In this document: positions 34,071 through 42,913 of the stretch, one piece after another
How the letters are laid out: the number at the start of each line of letters is the position of its first letter
Position numbering within the stretch: the stretch's first letter is position 1
Source of the DNA: Pirellula sp.
Lineage (GTDB): Bacteria > Planctomycetota > Planctomycetia > Pirellulales > Pirellulaceae
Reading direction: 5' to 3'
Assembly: GCA_021736575.1 (NCBI GenBank)
Contig: JAIPFP010000018.1
Span: 1-45,310 of the forward strand
Length of the DNA: 45,310 bases
Program-made: the position numbers and the translations under genes
The notes under the pieces: generated by a model
Seen by the model: the letters and a program-made list of their open reading frames with translations, nothing else
Database searches by the model: none
Told to the model about the DNA's origin: nothing

Positions 34071-35015
34071 ATGACTGTTCAGAAGTTCACGCGAGAATTT
34101 GCAAGCGTAATCGAGTCGGCCGGTGGATTGGCTTGTGCCGTCAAAGCGGATGCCATTTTGGTCCTGCTCGATAGCGCAACGGACTGGGAACGACTTCGCG
34201 AACTTGTCCCCGCCGAGATCAAACGCATCCTGGTTGCGGCAGATCGAATCGAGGACCTTGCCGAAGCGGACAAATTTGGCCTCATTCCGCTTGTCCTCAA
34301 CAAAGAGGATTCACCGCTTCTCGAACGATTGCAGCATGCACTCCTAGAAGCGGTTGCGGACGAACTCCTGGCGAACCATTGCGACGTCATTGCGGTCTAT
34401 TGTGGATTTGAAGTCCATCGAATCGATTCAATCTCAATCATTCGACTGGATGAACGTATGCGGCGCTTCACGAGTCGGGATTTGCAACGCCTCGAAAGCT
34501 CCGTGCCGCTCAACAATCTGAAGATTGTAATCGACCTTGCCGTTCAGATCGGACGCGAAGGCCGCGAAGGGAAAAAAGTGGGCACGATGTTTGTCGTAGG
34601 CGATACCCGCAAAGTGCTCCAACACTGCAAAGACAGTGGGTTTGACCCACTCAAAGGCTACAGTCGCAAGGGTCGGAATCTTCATGACGCCCGCGTTCGC
34701 GAGGACATCAAGGAAATCGCACAGATGGATGGTGCTTTTGTCGTGTCTGCCGATGGTGTGGCCGAACGATCTCGCCAGATCATTGAAATGCTTCACGAGA
34801 ACCTTCAACTCTCCAAAGGACTGGGTTCAAGACACTGGGCCGCTGCGGCTATCACGCAACGCACCAAAGCCATCGCAATCGTCGTCAGCCAATCGAGTAG
34901 CACGGTTCGCGTTTTTCAAAACGGAGCACTGGTACTTCGTATCGAACCAATGGAACAGGCCGTAAAATGGCAAGAGTTTAACTACGAACCTCCCCCCAAC
35001 GAAGCTGCGGATTAG
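34071..35015 (+). CDS. Diadenylate cyclase, DacZ-like (c-di-AMP synthase)
   Basis: The 314-residue cytoplasmic protein has an N-terminal alpha/beta domain (about 1-125, pyruvate-kinase-C-like, as in archaeal DacZ) and a C-terminal DAC domain. The catalytic DGA lies at 220-222 (MDGAFVVSADG). The second motif, usually RHR, reads RHW at 254-256 (GLGSRHWAAAAIT). There is no membrane segment, unlike DacA, and no DisA-type HhH domain. It should make c-di-AMP from two ATP if active. The SDR gene begins 19 bases downstream on the same strand. No c-di-AMP phosphodiesterase is visible here. Confidence 0.83.
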   Translation: MTVQKFTREFASVIESAGGLACAVKADAILVLLDSATDWERLRELVPAEIKRILVAADRIEDLAEADKFGLIPLVLNKEDSPLLERLQHALLEAVADELLANHCDVIAVYCGFEVHRIDSISIIRLDERMRRFTSRDLQRLESSVPLNNLKIVIDLAVQIGREGREGKKVGTMFVVGDTRKVLQHCKDSGFDPLKGYSRKGRNLHDARVREDIKEIAQMDGAFVVSADGVAERSRQIIEMLHENLQLSKGLGSRHWAAAAITQRTKAIAIVVSQSSSTVRVFQNGALVLRIEPMEQAVKWQEFNYEPPPNEAAD

Positions 35016-35034
35016 AAAGTGCGGATTAGATAAC

Positions 35035-35847
35035 ATGTCACACCCATTCGTTGCGGTGGTGACGGGCGCATCGAGCGGGATCGGTAAAGCGGTCGCGATT
35101 GAATTCGCTCGTCGCGGTGCGAGCCTCGTCTTGCATTGCCGCCAAAATCTGGCCGGCCTTTCTCACACCGTTTCGGAGATCCAGCATGTCGCGAAAAGTG
35201 ACATTGGACTATTGACTGTCGTGTCCGATATACGAGACCTTGATTCCAATCGATCGTTTGTCGACGCAGCCTTTGAACGATTTGGCTTCGTCGACGCCTG
35301 GATTAATGCTGCCGGTGCCGACGTTTTGACCGGCGAGGCTCGCGGCCATTCCTTTGCGGACAAACTTGCTTTGCTTTGGGCGACAGATGTATATGGAACG
35401 ATGATTTTGAGCCGGATGGTAGCAGCCAAGATGCTTGAACAGCCATACAATCCAGTTAGGCTTCCGTCCATGATTCACATCGGCTGGGATCAGGCTGAAC
35501 ATGGCATGGAAGGAGATAGCGGCCAATACTTTGCAGCCACCAAAGCTGCGGTCGCAGCATTTTCAAAAAGCCTCGCGAAAAGCGTTGCTCCACGCATTCG
35601 CGTCAATTGCATCGCGCCTGGATGGGTTCAAACCGAATGGGGCTCGCAGACCTCGTCCGAATGGCAAAAACGCGCCACGGGAGAATCGATGCTAGGCCGT
35701 TGGGGAACGCCCCAGGATATCGCTCGCGCCGTTGCTTCGGTAAGCTTAGGGGACGGCGCGTTCATCAATGGACAAACGATTGCGGTCAATGGCGGTTGGC
35801 AGAGTATGTCCTTGTCCGTAAAATCCGAATCAAAACTCAACGACTAG
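35035..35847 (+). CDS. SDR-family protein with altered active site
   Basis: The 270-residue product has the classical SDR nucleotide-binding motif TGASSGIG (10-17), NAAG (91-94) and the C-terminal RVNCIAPGWVQT and INGQTIAVNGGW segments. The catalytic YxxxK site reads QYFAATKAA: aligned on Lys170, the tyrosine position holds Phe166, with a tyrosine one residue earlier. The expected serine region reads IHIGWDQAEHG, with no serine at the usual 13-residue spacing. The reductase reaction may therefore be lost or altered. It lies between the diadenylate cyclase and polA genes, 19 and 21 bases away, probably in one operon. Confidence 0.8.
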   Translation: MSHPFVAVVTGASSGIGKAVAIEFARRGASLVLHCRQNLAGLSHTVSEIQHVAKSDIGLLTVVSDIRDLDSNRSFVDAAFERFGFVDAWINAAGADVLTGEARGHSFADKLALLWATDVYGTMILSRMVAAKMLEQPYNPVRLPSMIHIGWDQAEHGMEGDSGQYFAATKAAVAAFSKSLAKSVAPRIRVNCIAPGWVQTEWGSQTSSEWQKRATGESMLGRWGTPQDIARAVASVSLGDGAFINGQTIAVNGGWQSMSLSVKSESKLND

Positions 35848-35868
35848 TATTACGGGAACGAATTTTGA

Positions 35869-38799
35869 ATGGCAAAGCGTGCGGCAAAGAACCATCCCAT
35901 GCTGGTTGGATTCGAGGAATTGTTCCCCGCCGAACCCGCAGCCAAACCCGTGGCCGAAATAGCTGCTGTAGAGGATCGGCTCCCATCATCATCCCCTGAG
36001 AGCAACAGCGCGGGCGACCCCCAACACAACGACTCATCCAGCGCCACCAATGCAATCGCTCGCCACAATCATCCGTTTCCAGTGACGGGCGATTTAGTCA
36101 TTCTCGTCGACTCCCATTCGCTCATCTATCAAGTCTTCCATGCGTTGCCCGCGATGACGAGTCCGCAAGGGGTCGAGGTCGGTGCAGCCCATGGATTCCT
36201 TCGCGACATCGCGAATTTACTGGAACAGTGGAAACCTGATTTCTTGGTCTGCACGTTTGATTTTTCCGGAACAACGTTCCGAAACGAACTGTATGATCAG
36301 TACAAAGCCAATCGTGAACCGATGCCCGATGCATTGCGCGATCAGATTCCCATGATCCACCGATGTCTCGATACACTCGCTATTCCCAAGGTATCGGCTC
36401 CCGGTTTCGAAGCCGACGATATCATTGCCACTTTGGCATATCAAGCCGAACAGCAAGGCGCTCGCGTTTTGCTGGTGACAAGCGACAAAGACTGCCGGCA
36501 ACTTCTCTCGGACCAAGTCCAAATGCTCAACGTTCGCAAAAACGAACTTTTTGGCGAAGCGGAACTGAAAAAAATCTGGGGGATTCGGCCAGATCAAGTG
36601 GTTGATTTTCAATCGCTAGTTGGCGACTCATCGGACAACGTACCCGGGGTGCCACTTATCGGACCCAAAGCTGCACAGCAATTGCTCGACCAGTTCAATA
36701 CGCTCGATGAAGTGCTCGACAATATCGATCAAATAGCTGGCGAAAAACGCAAAGAGAATTTACGAAACAATCGCGAATTGGCTTTGATGAGCCGCGATCT
36801 CGTTCGGCTCAGGCGAGATTGCCCAATCGATATTCCTTGGTCACAAATGCGTCCAGGTATTTTCGATCGTCAACAGGCTATGGATTTGTTCCGCGAACTT
36901 GGTTTTCGAAAACTCTCCGAGTCTTTCGTCGCACTACTCAAAGACATCGCGCCAGAACCACCTTTCAAATTGCCCACAAACGGTTACTGTACCGTTCGGA
37001 CGCAAGACCAACTCTGCGAACTCATCAACCACCTCACCATTGCTACCACCATCGCTATTGATACCGAAACGACCTCCACCCGCCCGCGAGATGCGGACCT
37101 GGTCGGTATCAGTCTTTCGTGGGCCGAAGGCCAAGCCGCTTACATTGCAGTAGCAGGACCAGCCGGTGAGGAACACCTCGAACTGGCTGCCGTTCGCGAT
37201 GCCATCGCTCCTTTGCTTGCCAGCTCAGACAAGACTTTTGTAGGCCAAAACATCAAGTACGATGCCATCGTATTGCGGTCGCATGGAATGCCAATTGCAA
37301 ACATCGGCTTCGATACGATGGTCGCGGATTATCTGCTCGACGCGGGTGGCCGAAATCACGACCTGAACGATATTTCGAAACGGTGGCTTGGCCATACCAG
37401 TATTCCAATTGAATCGCTGATCGGTACCGGGAAAGATCAAATCACCATGGATCGTGTTTCGGTTGCAAGCGTTTCGACCTATGCATGCGAAGATGTCGAC
37501 GTGCCATTCCGGTTGATTGCACCTATGACGGAACGACTCCAAGAGGAGCAACTCCTCGACGTCATGCATCAACTGGAAATCCCTCTCATTGGTGTCCTTG
37601 CCGACATGGAAACCGAAGGAATTCGAGTCGACCCATCTCGGCTGAAACAACTTGGAAGCGAGTTTCGACAGCAAGCAGATTCGATTCGGTCGCACATTAT
37701 GGAAATGGCCGAAGAGGAGTTCAATCCAGATAGTCCAAAGCAATTGGCGCACATTCTATTCGAAAAACTCGGGCTACGAGTCGTCAAGAAGACCAAGACC
37801 GGCCCGAGCACCGACGCGGAAGTATTGGAAGAACTTGCCGCTGAACATCCCCTCCCCGCGAAGATCGTGGAGTATCGACAACTTACCAAACTGATCAACA
37901 CCTACGTCGAATCCCTGCCGCGATTGATCAGCCCAAATACGGGACGCGTTCATACGTCGTTTCGCCAAGACATCGCGGCAACGGGGCGATTGAGCAGCAT
38001 CGAACCCAACTTGCAAAACATCCCGGTTCGGACCCCCGAAGGGCGATCCATTCGGTCGGCGTTCTTGCCTCGTGAATCTGGCTGGTCATTGATGACAGCG
38101 GACTATTCGCAAATTGAATTGCGTGTGTTGGCGCATTACTGTTGCGATGCATCGCTCGAACATGCCTTTCAAAATGATATCGACATCCACACCAGCGTCG
38201 CTGCGCAAGTCAACGGTGTCGACCCAAGCCAAGTAACCAGCGAAATGAGGCGCAGCGCCAAGGCGGTCAGCTTTGGAATCCTCTACGGTCAAAGTCCATT
38301 CGGCCTTGCCAAAGCACTTGGTATTTCCAGAACCGAAGCTGGCATGTTTATCGATGCGTACTTTGAAAAATACCCAGGTGTAAGAGAATTTATCGCGACC
38401 ACACTGATGACCTGTCGACGACAAGGGTATGTTATCACGATGTCGGGGCGAAAGCGATTCCTTCGCGGAATACGCGATTACGAATCGTTGCCCGAACCCA
38501 AGAAAAAACAGTTGCTTGAGCCCGAGCGAATGGCTATCAATACGGTGATCCAAGGCTCGGCAGCTGACATGATCAAATTAGCTATGATCGCATTAAACAA
38601 AGAACTCAAATCCTTGGACTGGCCTGCCAGGATGCTGCTCCAAATTCATGATGAATTGATCTTTGAAGTGCAAAATGAGTACGTAAGCCGTTTGGCAAGT
38701 GTGGTTCGCGAGATCATGACAACGGTGATGCCGCTCAGCGTTCCCCTCAAGGTTGATGTCAAGCATGGGGCGAACTGGGCTGCTTGTGAGTTGCTATGA
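35869..38799 (+). CDS. polA: DNA polymerase I
   Basis: The 976-residue enzyme fills gaps and removes RNA primers. A polar, disordered extension of about 72 residues precedes the 5'-nuclease domain (DLVILVDSHSLIY; FEADDIIATLA; VTSDKDCRQLL; GDSSDNVPGV). A 3'-5' exonuclease domain with an intact D-T-E at 398-400 follows, so proofreading is likely active. The polymerase domain has DYSQIELRVLAH from residue 745, RRSAKAVSFGILYG near 798 and QIHDELIFE at 925-933. The stop overlaps the coaE start by 4 bases (ATGA). Confidence 0.97.
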   Translation: MAKRAAKNHPMLVGFEELFPAEPAAKPVAEIAAVEDRLPSSSPESNSAGDPQHNDSSSATNAIARHNHPFPVTGDLVILVDSHSLIYQVFHALPAMTSPQGVEVGAAHGFLRDIANLLEQWKPDFLVCTFDFSGTTFRNELYDQYKANREPMPDALRDQIPMIHRCLDTLAIPKVSAPGFEADDIIATLAYQAEQQGARVLLVTSDKDCRQLLSDQVQMLNVRKNELFGEAELKKIWGIRPDQVVDFQSLVGDSSDNVPGVPLIGPKAAQQLLDQFNTLDEVLDNIDQIAGEKRKENLRNNRELALMSRDLVRLRRDCPIDIPWSQMRPGIFDRQQAMDLFRELGFRKLSESFVALLKDIAPEPPFKLPTNGYCTVRTQDQLCELINHLTIATTIAIDTETTSTRPRDADLVGISLSWAEGQAAYIAVAGPAGEEHLELAAVRDAIAPLLASSDKTFVGQNIKYDAIVLRSHGMPIANIGFDTMVADYLLDAGGRNHDLNDISKRWLGHTSIPIESLIGTGKDQITMDRVSVASVSTYACEDVDVPFRLIAPMTERLQEEQLLDVMHQLEIPLIGVLADMETEGIRVDPSRLKQLGSEFRQQADSIRSHIMEMAEEEFNPDSPKQLAHILFEKLGLRVVKKTKTGPSTDAEVLEELAAEHPLPAKIVEYRQLTKLINTYVESLPRLISPNTGRVHTSFRQDIAATGRLSSIEPNLQNIPVRTPEGRSIRSAFLPRESGWSLMTADYSQIELRVLAHYCCDASLEHAFQNDIDIHTSVAAQVNGVDPSQVTSEMRRSAKAVSFGILYGQSPFGLAKALGISRTEAGMFIDAYFEKYPGVREFIATTLMTCRRQGYVITMSGRKRFLRGIRDYESLPEPKKKQLLEPERMAINTVIQGSAADMIKLAMIALNKELKSLDWPARMLLQIHDELIFEVQNEYVSRLASVVREIMTTVMPLSVPLKVDVKHGANWAACELL

Positions 38800-39455
38800 A
38801 CGAACAGCCGCAAAAAAAACCGATTGTGGTCGGAATTGTAGGTGGCGTTGCATCCGGCAAGAGCCAGGTCACGCAGATGCTCGGCGAGATGGGTGCAAGC
38901 GTCATCTCGGCAGACAAAATCGGGCACCATGTTCTCTGTTTGCCCGATATTGTTGAGGCACTCATTCAAGCGTTTGGCGTTGGGATACTGACCGATTCGT
39001 CAGCAGGTACAGCCCGCAGCGAGCCAACGATCGATCGCAAGAAACTAGGAGCGTTGGTTTTCGGAAGTCAAATCGACTCAAATGCGTCACAGCGACGAAA
39101 GTTACTCGAATCCATCGTTCATCCGCGAATCCGCGAAATCGCAAAATCGCAACTCGAATCCATGCAAGCTCTGCCAAGCGTCAACACCATCGTGCTTGAT
39201 GCTCCACTGCTGATCGAAGGTGGCTGGTTGCCCTTTTGCGACAAAGTCATTTTCGTGGACGCACCAGACGAATTGCGAGAAGCATGGGCCGTGCGCCGCG
39301 GTTGGTCCGCCGAGGAATTTCGGAATCGCGAATCAGCTCAAATGAGCCTGGCTGACAAGAAAAAAAAGGCGACTGATGTGCTGCAAAACGTGTCGGACCT
39401 CAATCAATTGCGGATTGGTTTAGCCCAAATATTGGACAATTGGCGAGGCAAGTGA
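38796..39455 (+). CDS. coaE: Dephospho-CoA kinase
   Basis: The 219-residue product phosphorylates the 3'-hydroxyl of dephospho-CoA, the last step of CoA synthesis. The P-loop GGVASGKS lies at 16-23, SADKIGHHVL follows, then LESIVHPRIRE and VLDAPLLIEGGW, the usual CoaE segments. Its ATG overlaps the polA stop (ATGA) and its TGA overlaps the GTG of the next gene (GTGA), so three genes are translationally linked. Confidence 0.94.
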   Translation: MNEQPQKKPIVVGIVGGVASGKSQVTQMLGEMGASVISADKIGHHVLCLPDIVEALIQAFGVGILTDSSAGTARSEPTIDRKKLGALVFGSQIDSNASQRRKLLESIVHPRIREIAKSQLESMQALPSVNTIVLDAPLLIEGGWLPFCDKVIFVDAPDELREAWAVRRGWSAEEFRNRESAQMSLADKKKKATDVLQNVSDLNQLRIGLAQILDNWRGK

Positions 39456-40387
39456 AACTCTTCTATACAGATCATTTTGAGCTGCCGCTCCCTTTGGGCC
39501 ACCGTTTTCCCATGGCCAAATATCGATTGTTGCGAGATAGGATAGTCGGCGATCCATTTCATGCCAATGACGTACTGCTCATTCCAAATGCGGCCACCTT
39601 CGAGCAGTTATGCTTGGCACATAGTTTCGAGTACGTCGAGCGGGTTATCAACGGGAAATTGACCGAGGGTGAAATCAAACGCATTGGATTTCCTTGGACT
39701 CTGGAAATGGTCGAACGCTCGCGGCGAAGCAGCGGTGCAACGCTTGCCGCTGCAAGATATGCCCTCGTGGAAGGGATAGCTGCCAACATGGCCGGCGGTA
39801 CCCACCATGCCATGCGCGAAGCCGGTGAGGGATTCTGCGTTTTTAACGATGCGGCGATTGCTTTGTTGACATTGCTAGACACAGGTGCGATAAAACGCGG
39901 CGTCGTCATCGATTGCGACGTGCATCAGGGGAATGGGACGGCTCAAATCTTGGCCGGCAATCCGAATACTTTTACTTTTTCTATTCATGGTGCTAAGAAC
40001 TTCCCCCTCAGAAAATTCCCAAGCGATCTCGATATCGATCTGCCTGACGGTACGAATGACGAGCAATATTTAGCGTCGCTCCGACTAGCCTTGGCAGAGG
40101 TGCTTTCCCACGGACCATTTGATCTCGCGATCTATTTGGCGGGTGCAGACCCATTCCAAGGCGATCGGCTTGGCCGGCTGAAGTTGACGAAACGAGGCTT
40201 AGCCAGTCGCGACGAAATGGTTCTGCGAACATTGAGATCACAAGGAATTCCTATCGCTATTGCGATGGCTGGCGGGTACGCTCATTCCATTATCGATATC
40301 GTAGACATCCACGCGCAAACGATCCGAATTGCATCGCATTTGCAAAACACAAACTGCCACCCGTATCTCCTTCCTCCAATCGACTGA
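39452..40387 (+). CDS. Histone-deacetylase-family (AcuC-like) amidohydrolase
   Basis: The 311-residue product belongs to the zinc-dependent deacetylase family that includes bacterial AcuC and acetylpolyamine amidohydrolases. Zinc ligands appear as D156 and H158 in IDCDVHQGNG and D233 in GADPFQGD. GGTHHA (near 115) carries the tandem histidines. It probably deacetylates a protein or small molecule. GTG 39452 forms a 4-base overlap with the coaE stop; the in-frame TTG 39440 is less likely. purU starts 3 bases after its stop. Confidence 0.85.
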   Translation: MKLFYTDHFELPLPLGHRFPMAKYRLLRDRIVGDPFHANDVLLIPNAATFEQLCLAHSFEYVERVINGKLTEGEIKRIGFPWTLEMVERSRRSSGATLAAARYALVEGIAANMAGGTHHAMREAGEGFCVFNDAAIALLTLLDTGAIKRGVVIDCDVHQGNGTAQILAGNPNTFTFSIHGAKNFPLRKFPSDLDIDLPDGTNDEQYLASLRLALAEVLSHGPFDLAIYLAGADPFQGDRLGRLKLTKRGLASRDEMVLRTLRSQGIPIAIAMAGGYAHSIIDIVDIHAQTIRIASHLQNTNCHPYLLPPID

Positions 40388-40390
40388 ACA

Positions 40391-41254
40391 ATGGAAATCG
40401 TAATCACTGCTGTTGGGCCTGATAACGTTGGCCTAGCTGACCCGATCATTCACGATGTCACTTCTCGCGGTGCCAACATCGCAGAAATTCAAATGTATGA
40501 CCACGACGAAGCGGCTGTCTTCGCAATGATGTGCCGCATTCAGATTGGCAAAGAGCATTTGATTCCGATTCGAACGACGATGAAGCAAATTGCGGCACAG
40601 AAAATGCTCGAGATTCGAGTCTGGAGCCCAGAGGAACATGCTTCCAAGCCGAACTTAGCAATTTGCACCACGTTGCTGGAGCATACGCCCAGGGCGATCC
40701 TGCAAGCCGTTCGAGATGGTCTCATCCATGCAACGCCAGCTGTCGTCATTGGTAACCGCAGAAAATGCGAATCACTAGCCCACGAGTTTGGTGTTCCGTT
40801 TGAATACATCGGTCGCGAGGACGGATCCGCCGATGATGACGAGATGGTGCGAACGATTGATCGCTACAATGCAGACTATGTTGTCTTGGCAAGGTACATG
40901 CGAGTGTTGCCCCCCGACACTTGCTGGAAATTTGCGGGGGGGCGGATCATCAACTTGCACCATGGTTTGCTTCCGAGCTTTCGTGGCTTGAAGCCTTACC
41001 ATGATGCTTTCGCCGCAAGAATGCTGACGTTCGGAGCAACATGCCATTTCATCGTGCCGGAATTGGATGCGGGCAACCAGACTATCAATCAAACGACGTT
41101 TTCCGTCCCGCCGGGCAGCAAACTAGAAGACATCATTGCTCAAGGTCAGCAATACAACGAACCAACCTGTTTGGTGGAAGGGCTTCGCCGCGTAATTGAC
41201 CGGGAGGTGCAATTGCATTTCCACCGAGTCATCGTGCGCGCCCAACTAGGATAA
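40391..41254 (+). CDS. purU: Formyltetrahydrofolate deformylase
   Basis: The 287-residue product has an N-terminal ACT domain (about 1-80, ITAVGPDNVGLADPI) and a C-terminal formyltransferase-fold domain. The motifs match PurU: VLARYMRVLPP, then INLHHGLLPSFRG with N188 and H190/H191, and GATCHFIVPELDAGNQTI with the Asp near 226. It hydrolyses 10-formyl-THF to formate and THF, balancing one-carbon pools. That connects functionally, but not by position, to the gcvT-gcvH genes at the other end of the window. Confidence 0.92.
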   Translation: MEIVITAVGPDNVGLADPIIHDVTSRGANIAEIQMYDHDEAAVFAMMCRIQIGKEHLIPIRTTMKQIAAQKMLEIRVWSPEEHASKPNLAICTTLLEHTPRAILQAVRDGLIHATPAVVIGNRRKCESLAHEFGVPFEYIGREDGSADDDEMVRTIDRYNADYVVLARYMRVLPPDTCWKFAGGRIINLHHGLLPSFRGLKPYHDAFAARMLTFGATCHFIVPELDAGNQTINQTTFSVPPGSKLEDIIAQGQQYNEPTCLVEGLRRVIDREVQLHFHRVIVRAQLG

Positions 41255-41392
41255 GAAATGACAGAGAGTCGCCGTTCAGCAGATGGTCGAAGACTCACGA
41301 ACCATCCTTTCGACCAAGAAGCGAATCGATCGAGTCATCGAGTAACGGCAAAATGCAAAGAAGCCGGCACGGCATGTTGCAAGCTCCAGGAA

Positions 41393-41439
41393 CAGTTGAG
41401 GACAACTGTTAGCCATTGTAGAGCAGTTGTCCTCAACTG
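41393..41439. terminator. Nested palindrome, likely bidirectional terminator or dispersed repeat
   Basis: CAGTTGAGGACAACTG (41393-41408) and CAGTTGTCCTCAACTG (41424-41439) are exact reverse complements 16 bases long, separated by 15 bases. Each arm is itself an imperfect palindrome (CAGTTG and CAACTG around 4 bases). It lies between the convergent purU and DUF1501 genes. There is no T run, so termination is inferred from position. The rest of the 279-base gap (41255-41533) shows no gene. Confidence 0.6.
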
Positions 41440-41533
41440 CTTGGACTTAATCGAAGTCGCCCAATTTGCTCCTTTGCGTCGTGCGCAAAGTAATCGCGAT
41501 CGATCATGTCGTGGGAGCGCCGCATTGATGACT

Positions 41534-42913
41534 CTAAGCGAAAATTTCGTTTACGACCCGACCGGCTACATCGGTTAAGCGAAAATCGCGACCGCCGTAG
41601 CTATAGGTCAGCTTCTCGTGATCGATTCCTAGCAAATGCAAAAGCGTTGCGTGAAAGTCATGCACGTGAACCCGATCTTGTTGAGCATAGAATCCATACT
41701 CGTCTGTGGCACCGTAGGATATTCCTTTTTTGACTCCGCCGCCTGCAAGCCAATACGTAAACGCATGGGGATTGTGGTCGCGACCATTCTTTCCTTGCGC
41801 CGTGGGCGTCCGACCAAATTCGGCACCCCAAATAACGAGCGTCTCTTCGAGCAATCCTCGTGCCTTCAAGTCCTTGAGCAGCCCAGCGATTGGGCGATCG
41901 ACTTCAGCCGCCAACTCCGTGTGCTTCTCCTTTAATGCATCATGTTGATCCCAATATGCGTGACTTACTTGAACAAAGCGAACGCCTGCTTCGCTCATTC
42001 GTCTTGCCAACAAACACTGACGACCAAAGTTCTCGGTATTGGGTGTATCAATTCCATAGAGTTTCATGGTCGCTTCCGTCTCACCACTTAAATCCATAAC
42101 GCCTGGTGTTTCGGTCTGCATGCGAAAGGCAAGTTCCATCGATTGAATTCTCGCCTCTAGATTGGAATCCGCCCCATCTCGTTCAAGCTGTTGTTGATTC
42201 CATTGCTGGGCCAAATCAAGTTGTGCCCGAACCTCGGTTTGCGAAAGAGTTGCATTACCGAGATTGCTGATTTTTGCAGTCTTCATCGATTCGCGGCTAT
42301 TACCGATTCGCGTCGCTTGATGCTGCGCGGGCAAGAATGCGGAACCAAAGTTTTGAACTCCACCGTGCCCGAGCGTTGGGTTGATCGTAATGAAGCTTGG
42401 CAAGTTTTCATTTTCGCTTCCCAAACCATAACTGACCCAGGCCCCCATGCTCGGCCGAACAAATGTGTCGCTGCCCGTATGAATCTTAAGCAGTGCGCCA
42501 CCGTGGGCTTCATTCGATCCATGCATCGATTTGAGAAACGTGATGTCATCAGCGCAAGCACCCACTTCCGGAAACAGATCGCTCACCCAAGCACCCGATT
42601 CGCCATACTGTTTAAATTTCCACGGACTTGCGAGCAAATTGCCAGTTTGGGAAAACTGCACTCTCGGTTTGTCAAATGGCAGCGGCTTCCCGTCGTCGGC
42701 TATCAACTTGGGTTTGTAGTCAAAGGTGTCAACATGCGATGGACCGCCATGCATAAAAAGAAAAATGACACGTTTGGCGCGCGCAGGAAAATGCAAACCC
42801 TCAATCGTTTTGGCTTGCAGCAATTGTTGTTCGAGAAACGACGCAAGGAACAGCCCACCAAAACCGTTTCCAGCGTTCTGTAACATCTGTCTGCGTGAAA
42901 TTTTATTCAACAT
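41534..42913 (-). CDS. DUF1501 family (alkaline-phosphatase-fold) protein
   Basis: The 459-residue product belongs to DUF1501, abundant in Planctomycetota and distantly sulfatase-like. The N-terminus [15 protein letters not shown] resembles a twin-arginine export signal. Family segments include [47 protein letters not shown] and LLHLLGID. Its function is not established; metal-dependent hydrolysis is inferred from the fold. Its start lies 11 bases inside the end of the upstream DUF1549/DUF1553 gene, the usual pair arrangement in this phylum. Confidence 0.92.
   Translation of the reverse strand: MLNKISRRQMLQNAGNGFGGLFLASFLEQQLLQAKTIEGLHFPARAKRVIFLFMHGGPSHVDTFDYKPKLIADDGKPLPFDKPRVQFSQTGNLLASPWKFKQYGESGAWVSDLFPEVGACADDITFLKSMHGSNEAHGGALLKIHTGSDTFVRPSMGAWVSYGLGSENENLPSFITINPTLGHGGVQNFGSAFLPAQHQATRIGNSRESMKTAKISNLGNATLSQTEVRAQLDLAQQWNQQQLERDGADSNLEARIQSMELAFRMQTETPGVMDLSGETEATMKLYGIDTPNTENFGRQCLLARRMSEAGVRFVQVSHAYWDQHDALKEKHTELAAEVDRPIAGLLKDLKARGLLEETLVIWGAEFGRTPTAQGKNGRDHNPHAFTYWLAGGGVKKGISYGATDEYGFYAQQDRVHVHDFHATLLHLLGIDHEKLTYSYGGRDFRLTDVAGRVVNEIFA

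Noticed and set aside
41258-41578. Forward 106-codon frame after purU
   Set aside because: It covers the nested palindrome and runs into the convergent DUF1501 gene, with no family resemblance.
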